Shown here: positions 35,500 through 43,739 of the stretch, piece by piece | Numbering within the stretch: the first letter of the stretch is position 1 | How the letters are laid out: each line of letters starts with the position of its first letter | Notes under the pieces: model-generated | What the model was told of the DNA's origin: nothing | Seen by the model: the letters and a program-made list of their open reading frames with translations, nothing else | Databases searched by the model: none | Assembly (NCBI GenBank): GCA_030278955.1 | Contig: JAOANR010000011.1 | Coordinates: 45,557,417-45,621,416, forward strand | Reading direction: 5' to 3' | DNA length: 64,000 nt | DNA from: Hygrophila difformis | Taxonomy: Eukaryota > Streptophyta > Magnoliopsida > Lamiales > Acanthaceae | Made by a program: the position numbers and the translations under genes

Positions 35500-35545
35500 C
35501 TGCTGGACATAAACCATATTACAATGTAACCATAATGTGAATTGG

Positions 35546-35714
35546 GAAGAGAACTTGCATGCTGGAAACTGGTATCTCTTTCATATATATGCAGGTGTGT
35601 TCCTGCAAGGCTATTTGACTAATCGTGCATTTCATCTACTTCATGTTCATGCGCAAATATGGTTCAAAAATAGCAGGGAATGTAAATGAGGCAGTAACAT
35701 TATTGCAATACACA
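35546..35714 (+). repeat. Direct repeat flanking receptor B exon 6, right copy
   Basis: Lies inside intron 5 of receptor B. The pair at this position and 33925-34094 could be the scar of a tandem duplication that brought exon 6, or of a lost second gene copy. Confidence 0.85.
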
Positions 35715-36398
35715 CCTCTAGTTTATGATTCTAGTTCAAATATGATTTCTTCATCATTCCAGTTTCTAGATACTTACATGTCCAATGAGGTATACACTAT
35801 TTCTTGCATATTCAATGCATCTCCGGTCATTCAAAATCTCCATGACAACAACTCCAAAGCAATGTACATCAAGCTTACTAGAAATCTTCCCAGTCGTCAA
35901 ATACTCTGGGGCCAAATAACCCCTGCAATCACAAATAAGAGAATACATGTTAGAACACTTAATGCGCAAGATTAAATAGTATAGGCCTATGATAGTACTT
36001 ACCTGGTGCCAACAATTGTGGCAAAAATACTATCATCAATGTGTTCAAGTGTACGCACAAAGCCAAAGTCTGAAAGTTTAGGATTCATCTCGTTGTCCAG
36101 TAAAATGTGGCTGGGTTTTATATCTCTGTGAATCAGTGTCAGCTCTAAATTTTGATGAAGATGAACAACTGCTTTAGCAATCCCCACAATTATTTTGAAG
36201 CGCTGCGGCCATTGAAGTCGATGACGTCCATCTTCATACATGTACCAGTTTATCATGTTATAAAGGACAATGAAAAAGATGTAAGGTCTTCCCTTCATTT
36301 CCCAGATTGAGATACGGAAAAGGAAGAAGAGATTACATACCAAATAAGAAGGTATCTAAACTTCCATTTTCCATTAACTCATACACAATCATTCCTTG

Positions 36399-37250
36399 TG
36401 TTGGTCCCAGATATTACGTAAATTCTTGGATTTAGCGCGGTCGTCGAGCAGTAGTTAAAACGACGTGTGAACGATAGTGAGTGTGTGAATCAGAGTGTGC
36501 AAATCAGTGTAATGCAGCAGAAAGTAAAGACACGTGATTTGGTAACCCAGTTCGGCCTTCGGCCTACGTCTGGGGGATTCCAATCCAGGCGACGTATACT
36601 AAATACTCAAGAAATCCTAGACCTAGAAGACTCACAAACAACCAATTCAAACTCTAAAGCAACACTTCCCTGTTTGCAGACAGACCGTAGTCGCGACTCC
36701 CCCACAACTACGTCTCCGGACGATCCTGTCCAATTTGAATCCTCTGGTTGTTCAGGCTTCAAGAACCGTGGCTTCTTGGCATAGCAGTCTTCCTGAATCC
36801 ATCTCCATCAATCTTTGAGCGCTTCTTCCAAAAGCCTCTTCAATCGGGTTGTAAAGAAAATTTCTCCAACAAGAACACTTGTTGAATCACAGAAAATCTG
36901 ACCTTGCGTATAAGAATGATCTTCTAAAAAGTAGAATGAACACAAGGAATTTCTAACTCTCTCTCAAAGAATAGAACTAATGAATCTTGGAGAGAAATAA
37001 CCGACTAGTGTGTGTAAAGTGTGTAGAATATGTAAAATTACAACTCAATAAACTCAATACATATTTACAGAAAGTCTAGACACATATATATACTTAGAGA
37101 CGCGAATTAGATCAGTCTGAGTCGGTTAGAGCGCGCATACAGATCAGGTAACTGTCGCGCATGACTGACAGTAACTGCTTCGGTCGTTCTGTCGTAGTTT
37201 CAACAACCATGGAACTACTAAATCTGCACAAGAGCACGTTAATAACAACA
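36399..37250 (-). repeat. 3' LTR of copia element 2 (852 bp)
   Basis: Plus-strand start TGTTGGTCCCAG, end TTAATAACAACA. On the + strand 37251-37262 reads ATCTCCCCCACT, whose complement is the polypurine tract. TATATATA near 37,085 could be the LTR TATA box read leftward. Confidence 0.95.
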
Positions 37251-37710
37251 ATCTCCCCCACTCTTGTGGAGATGATAATTCCATCACCAAATGGTGTTGA
37301 AACTATCTAAGTCCAAAGAGTATAAGAGATCATATCAGATCAAAACAATGTGATACACAAATAGGATGTTTCAGAAGAGTTAAAACGATTCAGAAACAAC
37401 ATCCATCAAACATTCAGAGTAGAATCACAGTGCAGATATAAAATCATCAGAACAGATTAAAAAGCAAGTAGTTCAGCAGTTATCAGGATTACCTAACTAT
37501 TACAGACCAATAATAGTTCAAATCCAAAAGTTCAGTAATCATCCAGTCAAAACAGTCATCAAAAACAATCATCATCAAAAACATCCATCAATATTGTCCA
37601 GCAATAAAACTTCCAAAAACAATAACCAAAGTTTTGAAATATCGTTACCCAGTTGTCATCACTACCAGTCAGTACCATCCAACACCATCCATCTCCCCCA
37701 TGATGGAATA

Positions 37711-40700
37711 TCACTCTTCATCATCAAGAGCAACATCCTCATCATCTGCCTGCAAGTCAGAAGCATCAAAAGACAAAGGAAGCATGTGAAGAATTTTGAG
37801 ATTCTCCCTTTTTATAGCCATAGCTTCCTGGCTCCAGGTTGTCAGCCTTTCGTTCTGACGAAGGATCCGCTGCTTCAGTTGGTGCACAAGTGCAGGACCA
37901 GTTAGAGGAGGGCCATTTTTGATGTCATTATGCATGTCCATCAAGTGTGGTGGTGGTTTGTACTCCTTCAAAGCAACCAAATGCTTTTCCTTGATCTTCA
38001 CACCAATGGATAGAAGGTATTCGGTAATGAGAGCTGGATAGGGTAAATTGATCGTCTTCTTGATTCTCCCAGAGGTGTATCCTAGCATTTGCTTAAGAAG
38101 AAAATATCCAAAATTGATTAGACCCATATGTTTGTCCACACAAAGTATGAATTTACCCATCATAGTGCTGACTTGAGACTGGTTTGAAGTCGGAAGGATG
38201 TTTGCACTACAAAACTGATATAGGCAGTAGAACTTCAGTGTCAGCTCCTTAATACTGAATTTGTTCCGTCTAAAGCTTTTAACCTTCTGGTTAGAAATCT
38301 CCAGTGCAGTAGTGAGTGTATCTTCCGGCATCAAATCCAAACAGTCGCTCATATCATCGTTGGGTGGTAGCTTCAACAACTTCAGAATCACAGCAGGGGT
38401 TAGTTCATGAAATTGACCGCGAATGTAAATTTTACCGAACCAAGCAGAATTAGGAGTGAGGATCTCAGGATGTAAGTTTGCATAGAACTCTCGAACATGA
38501 CTGGGTGAGTAGTGTGTGAGACCCTTAGCCCAATACGTCAAATGCCTCTCTTGCAAAAGATCCGAGAAGCCTAAAACGTCATAGTGATTATGCTTGAAGA
38601 TCTCTTCGGGCTTGAACTCCTTTCCTTTAAGAACTTCCTTGATTTTACCATTAAGGAAGGCTGTTTTGATATCCATTTGGTACAGCTTCAAATTCAAAGA
38701 GCACGCGATTGCAAGAAGTATCCTTACGGCTTCCATCCTTGCCACGGGAGCAAATGTTTCGCCATAATCCAAACCTTCAATTTGGGTATAACCTTGTGCA
38801 ACTAGCCTTGCTTTATTCCTTATGATATTGCCTTTCTCATCCGTCTTATTCCTGTAAACCCATTTGGTTCCAATAATGTTGGCGTTCTGCGGTGGTTCTG
38901 TCAACTCCCAGACAGCATTCCTCTCAAATTGCAATAGCTCGTCTTGCATTGCAGCAATCCAGTACTCATCTTTCAACGCCTCAGATGTATTCTTTGGTTC
39001 AACCATAGAAACAAAACAATTGTAGCTTGCTAGATCTTTGAAATTAATCTCTTTATGCCTAGTCTGTCTCTGACCTTGTGGATCTCCAATAATATCCTGA
39101 GTTGAATGATGTTTATTCACTCTAGAACCTTTTCTCTTGTTCTGAACTTCAGACGGTGGTTCTGCTGTCGTCTCGACAACAGTGTCTGTATCAGCATCCT
39201 TTTCTGGTTCAGAATCTTTATCAGGGCCTTTATCTGGAACATTAGGACTAGCATGTTCTTCTTCAGTGACAGATTGCTCAGTACCATTAGCATTCTCATG
39301 ATTTTGAGTAAGAGGTAACTCATCATCATCTACCCTGTTTCTTAATAGATCAAGATCCTCAAAGAGAACATTAGTAGATTCAATAACCTTCTTATCATTA
39401 GTAAGATAAACACGATATGCTTTAGAATTATTCGAATAACCAATGAAATATCCATCCAAGGATTTATAATCAAACTTATGCAATTGATTTCTATCATTTA
39501 AAACATGACATTTGCATCCAAAAACATGAAAGTATTTTACCGTGGGAGTTTTACCGTTCCAAAGTTGATAAGGTGTGCAGTTGGAGTGTGGTCTCAACAA
39601 CACTCGGTTGATGATATGACAGGCAGTGTTAATGGCTTCCGCCCAAAATCTTTTGCTTAATGAGCTGGTGTGAAGCATTGATCTGGCCATCTCTTGCAAT
39701 GTTCGGTTCTTCCTTTCAGCAACACCATTTTGCTGTGGTGTTTTGGGGGCTGAGTACTCATGTGTAATTCCATTGTCGTCGCAATAACGATCGAACGACT
39801 GATTCTCGAATTCCTTGCCATGATCGGTTCGGATTCGTGCAATCTTCCTTTGCTTCTCATTCATGAGTCTTTTACTCAGGGCCTCAAAGTACTCAAAAGT
39901 TTCATCTTTTGACCTAAGAAAGAAAACCCAACAATATCTAGAGAAATCATCAACACATACTAAAATATACCTTTTACCATTTAAGCTCTCCACTTCGGTT
40001 GGACCCATAAGATCCATATGTATCAGGTCGAGGCATTCTTTTGTTTTAATGTCATCGGTCTTCTTATGTCTCGATCTGGTTTGCTTTCCTTTGGCGCAAT
40101 CTCTGCAGATGGTTTCATCGTTCTTCTGTAGTTGCGGCAACCCGCGAACAGCATTCGAGTTACTCAGTTTATGCAGTGACTGAAAGTTAAGGTGACCAAG
40201 CCTCTTATGCCATAGAGTAGTCTGATCATCCTTGGTCAGTAGAATCCGTGGAATGTCATCCTTCAAGATGTAGCAATTATTTTTGCTACGGCCTCCCATC
40301 ATAACAATCTTATTTTGATCATTATATACTATGCATCTATGTTTAGTAAACCTAACCTCCAGATCTTCATCACAAAGTTGACTAATAGAGATAAGGTTAG
40401 TAGTAAGACCATTTACATAGAATATTCTAGAGAGTTTAGAAAGAGTAACATCCTTAGATTTACCATAACCCGCAATTTTGCTTTTTGTACCATCTCCATA
40501 CATAACGGCTCCACAATCTTTCTCAGTAAAGTTGTCTAAGACATCTTTTCTTCCCGTCATATGCCTTGAACATCCCGAATCAAAATACCATTTTTCGTTT
40601 CGATGTCGTTCCTGCACCGAAAGAACTACAAAACAAGCAGAATCTTTATTATTATTAGTTTTACCTTTAGGTATCCATGCCTTCTGCATTCTGAATTTCT

Positions 40701-42426
40701 TTCGAAGCTCTTGATCAGGCCATACGACTGGTCTTCCATTCATAAGATCTCTTAGAATCCGCATGCATGTCTCAGCTGTGTGTCCAGGCAGATTGCAGTA
40801 CAGGCAGTCCTTCTGTCGTCTGGACGATTCTCCGACTATCAGCTCAGGTGGTGAATCAGTAGTTGAAGTGAGGAAACCTCCACTTGTAAACTTTGTTTTG
40901 CTAGGAGTGCTTTGCTTCTTATAGCCTAAACCTGTTTGATCACCAATACGTTTTCCCATAGATAAAACTTCATCAAGTTGATTTTTACCTTTAGATACCT
41001 TTTGAAGTTCATTGTTCTTTGCTTTGAGATCATCAAACTCTTTCTCCATAACATGAATTCTGTCTTTAAGATCGTTGTTCGCCTTTTGCAAGTTTTCATT
41101 CTTTTCAACCTCAAGATCATAAGCAATTCCGACGTCTGCCAGTTGTCCTAACAACTTCTTATTTTCCCGAACAGCAACTTCAAAATCCTCTTTGAGTTCG
41201 TTGTAATCAGCAAGTAATTGGTCGTACTCATCATCGCTTTCACCTAAATCAGAATCACAATTATTAGGTGAAAAACATATTGACTTGACAATACCTTTTA
41301 TAGTAGGACTTGTTTCTCTTAGAGTGAATGCAACGACTTCATCAGAATCTGAATTCTGTGCTTCAGTGGTTCTGTCATCGTCTTGATCACCTAGAGTAGC
41401 CTGCAGTGCCTTCTTTTCTCGCATTTCCTTTCTTTTGGCTGTGGCACATTCAGATCGAACATGTCCTTGGCCTCCACATTCATAGCAAATCACCGAGGCA
41501 AACTTGTCCGGCTTGTCATAGTCCTTCTTCTTGGTGTTGAAACGATCAACTTTGCTGCTATCCTTTCTTTTGAAGTCTCTGCGAGGTGGTCTGTCCGTTG
41601 TCGGAACATCGTTGGAACTGCGACCTTGCTGTTTGTAGAATTTCTTTGTACGTCTGTCTTGCAACATCTTTGCCACTTTTCTGGAAATATAAGATACATC
41701 GTCTTCAGAGGAGTTTCCAGAATCTTCTTCTTCCACATTGAGAGCAATACTCCTTGATGATTCTTCTTCAAGATGGTTCATCTCGTATGTTTGAAGAATT
41801 CCCACTAAGCCATCCAATGTAATGGTGTTCAATTTATCCAATTCTTCCAATGTTGCAACCTTCGGAGCATACTTCTTGGTAAGAGTCCTCAACATCTTTC
41901 TAACCAATTTTTGATTATCATAAATCAATCCCAAGGAATAGGCTTGATTTACAATATCTTTGAACCTCCCGTAATAGACCGAAATAGATTCATCCTTGTT
42001 CATCTTCAAATTCTCGAACATGGTTTCAACTCGCTGTAATTTGGTAGCCCTAACATCTTCTGAACCCTCATACATAACCTCTAGAGTCCTCCATGCGTCA
42101 TGAGCCAGTGTGTGGTTTGTGACTAGCTGGAACTGCGTTTCGTCCATGGCGCTAAAAATCGCATTTAAGGCCGTATAATTCCCTTTCTTGGCGTCTTTTT
42201 CAGCTTGAGTGTACTCCGCCTTGGTTGCCGGTCGACTTCCAGGTGGATCCGTAGAACCTTCAGCTGTAGCTCGTGGTCGAGTGGGTGGTTGCCAGGGTGT
42301 CTCGACTGCGTCCCAAACATCATCTCCAAGTGCCATAAGATGAATCTTCATCCGAGTTCTCCAATATCTATAATTCGTGCCATCGAACAGTGGTGGTCTT
42401 GACAAAGAAGCACCTTCTCTATTCAT
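37711..42426 (-). CDS. Copia element 2 chimeric ORF: gag-protease-integrase-partial RT plus foreign domain
   Basis: 1,571 codons without a stop. Gag (FDGTNYRYWRTRMKIHL) with CCHC finger CYECGGQGHVRSEC (about 312-325), a coiled coil (about 400-480) and a second finger CLYCNLPGHTAETC (about 540). Protease DSGCSRHMTG near 615. Integrase from the HKRLGHL/CRDCAKGKQ finger to HMDLMGP, RTDHGKEF and NGVAERKNR. RT starts (EYWIAAMQDELLQF, YGETFAPVARMEAVRILLA, MDIKTAFLNGKI) and stops near codon 1,262. The frame then runs without break into about 305 residues of another kind: VREFYANLHPEIL, KIYIRGQFHELTPAVILKLLKLP, then a helical tail ending acidic. That wording matches the putative plant transposon protein (Transposase_32-like) domain. 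The YVDD motif and RNase H are gone. Confidence 0.88.
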   Translation of the reverse strand: MNREGASLSRPPLFDGTNYRYWRTRMKIHLMALGDDVWDAVETPWQPPTRPRATAEGSTDPPGSRPATKAEYTQAEKDAKKGNYTALNAIFSAMDETQFQLVTNHTLAHDAWRTLEVMYEGSEDVRATKLQRVETMFENLKMNKDESISVYYGRFKDIVNQAYSLGLIYDNQKLVRKMLRTLTKKYAPKVATLEELDKLNTITLDGLVGILQTYEMNHLEEESSRSIALNVEEEDSGNSSEDDVSYISRKVAKMLQDRRTKKFYKQQGRSSNDVPTTDRPPRRDFKRKDSSKVDRFNTKKKDYDKPDKFASVICYECGGQGHVRSECATAKRKEMREKKALQATLGDQDDDRTTEAQNSDSDEVVAFTLRETSPTIKGIVKSICFSPNNCDSDLGESDDEYDQLLADYNELKEDFEVAVRENKKLLGQLADVGIAYDLEVEKNENLQKANNDLKDRIHVMEKEFDDLKAKNNELQKVSKGKNQLDEVLSMGKRIGDQTGLGYKKQSTPSKTKFTSGGFLTSTTDSPPELIVGESSRRQKDCLYCNLPGHTAETCMRILRDLMNGRPVVWPDQELRKKFRMQKAWIPKGKTNNNKDSACFVVLSVQERHRNEKWYFDSGCSRHMTGRKDVLDNFTEKDCGAVMYGDGTKSKIAGYGKSKDVTLSKLSRIFYVNGLTTNLISISQLCDEDLEVRFTKHRCIVYNDQNKIVMMGGRSKNNCYILKDDIPRILLTKDDQTTLWHKRLGHLNFQSLHKLSNSNAVRGLPQLQKNDETICRDCAKGKQTRSRHKKTDDIKTKECLDLIHMDLMGPTEVESLNGKRYILVCVDDFSRYCWVFFLRSKDETFEYFEALSKRLMNEKQRKIARIRTDHGKEFENQSFDRYCDDNGITHEYSAPKTPQQNGVAERKNRTLQEMARSMLHTSSLSKRFWAEAINTACHIINRVLLRPHSNCTPYQLWNGKTPTVKYFHVFGCKCHVLNDRNQLHKFDYKSLDGYFIGYSNNSKAYRVYLTNDKKVIESTNVLFEDLDLLRNRVDDDELPLTQNHENANGTEQSVTEEEHASPNVPDKGPDKDSEPEKDADTDTVVETTAEPPSEVQNKRKGSRVNKHHSTQDIIGDPQGQRQTRHKEINFKDLASYNCFVSMVEPKNTSEALKDEYWIAAMQDELLQFERNAVWELTEPPQNANIIGTKWVYRNKTDEKGNIIRNKARLVAQGYTQIEGLDYGETFAPVARMEAVRILLAIACSLNLKLYQMDIKTAFLNGKIKEVLKGKEFKPEEIFKHNHYDVLGFSDLLQERHLTYWAKGLTHYSPSHVREFYANLHPEILTPNSAWFGKIYIRGQFHELTPAVILKLLKLPPNDDMSDCLDLMPEDTLTTALEISNQKVKSFRRNKFSIKELTLKFYCLYQFCSANILPTSNQSQVSTMMGKFILCVDKHMGLINFGYFLLKQMLGYTSGRIKKTINLPYPALITEYLLSIGVKIKEKHLVALKEYKPPPHLMDMHNDIKNGPPLTGPALVHQLKQRILRQNERLTTWSQEAMAIKRENLKILHMLPLSFDASDLQADDEDVALDDEE

Positions 42427-42473
42427 CTTTCCAAGAAATTTTTCAGATCGCCTCTACTATATCAGAGTCTGCC

Positions 42474-42485
42474 GCTCTGATACCA
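42474..42485 (-). other. Primer binding site, initiator-Met tRNA type
   Basis: The - strand reads TGGTATCAGAGC two bases inside the 5' LTR, standard for copia. Confidence 0.92.
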
Positions 42486-42487
42486 AG

Positions 42488-43339
42488 TGTTGGTCCCAGA
42501 TATTACGTAAATTCTTGGATTTAGCGCGGTCGTCGAGCAGTAGTTAAAACGACGTGTGAACGATAGTGAGTGTGTGAATCAGAGTGTGCAAATCAGTGTA
42601 ATGCAGCAGAAAGTAAAGACACGTGATTTGGTAACCCAGTTCGGCCTTCGGCCTACGTCTGGGGGATTCCAATCCAGGCGACGTATACTAAATACTCAAG
42701 AAATCCTAGACCTAGAAGACTCACAAACAACCAATTCAAACTCTAAAGCAACACTTCCCTGTTTGCAGACAGACCGTAGTCGCGACTCCCCCACAACTAC
42801 GTCTCCGGACGATCCTGTCCAATTTGAATCCTCTGGTTGTTCAGGCTTCAAGAACCGTGGCTTCTTGGCATAGCAGTCTTCCTGAATCCATCTCCATCAA
42901 TCTTTGAGCGCTTCTTCCAAAAGCCTCTTCAATCGGGTTGTAAAGAAAATTTCTCCAACAAGAACACTTGTTGAATCACAGAAAATCTGACCTTGCGTAT
43001 AAGAATGATCTTCTAAAAAGTAGAATGAACACAAGGAATTTCTAACTCTCTCTCAAAGAATAGAACTAATGAATCTTGGAGAGAAATAACCGACTAGTGT
43101 GTGTAAAGTGTGTAGAATATGTAAAATTACAACTCAATAAACTCAATACATATTTACAGAAAGTCTAGACACATATATATACTTAGAGACGCGAATTAGA
43201 TCAGTCTGAGTCGGTTAGAGCGCGCATACAGATCAGGTAACTGTCGCGCATGACTGACAGTAACTGCTTCGGTCGTTCTGTCGTAGTTTCAACAACCATG
43301 GAACTACTAAATCTGCACAAGAGCACGTTAATAACAACA
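42488..43339 (-). repeat. 5' LTR of copia element 2 (852 bp)
   Basis: Same length and apparently the same sequence as 36399-37250, including an identical 105-codon chance ORF in both. Adjacent to the primer site at 42474-42485. Confidence 0.95.
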
Positions 43340-43739
43340 CCTTGTTTATCATAATTGATGGCATATCCTAAAACTTTAATGATGTTTCGATGATGGAGAC
43401 GCTGTGCGAAACAAATCGCATTTTTGTAAGTCTTGCGGCCATGATAATTTTGAAAAGAGATGACTTTAATTGCTACTCTCTGTCCAGAAGGTAACACAGC
43501 CTGTACGAAGCTCCAGTGATTCATTAATAGGGTCATTAATAGTAAAAGACTAAATATGAATGAATATTTAGAAATCTTTCTTGCCAAAATCACCTCATAG
43601 ACAGAGCCGGATCCACCCTCTCCAATCTTATTTGAAGAAGAGAATTTATTCGTAGCAGTTGAAATTGTGGCCAAATCATACCTTGGCAAATATATTTCCT
43701 CACCAAAAAAATCTGAAAACACAAATTCATTGGAAAAGT

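Larger units (their letters stand above)
36399..43339 (-). mobile_element. Ty1/copia element 2 (SIRE/Maximus-like, 6.94 kb) inside receptor B
   Basis: Two 852-bp LTRs that I cannot tell apart by eye, target duplication CCTTG (36394-36398 and 43340-43344), primer site TGGTATCAGAGC on the - strand at 42474-42485, and a purine run next to the left LTR. It reads in the same direction as receptor B. The long Gag with coiled coil and two zinc fingers fits the SIRE/Maximus branch. Its single ORF lacks the RT active site and RNase H, so it needs enzymes from other copies. Identity of the LTRs means the jump was very recent. Confidence 0.96.

Noticed and set aside
36467..36784. 105-codon ORF in copia element 2 LTR, repeated at 42556-42873
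   Set aside because: It is in both LTRs because the LTRs are identical. It has no domain and is read against the element, so it is a chance ORF.
37594..37905. Plus-strand ORFs over copia element 2 and gag-pol regions
   Set aside because: They are shadows of the long coding frames on the other strand and have no domains.
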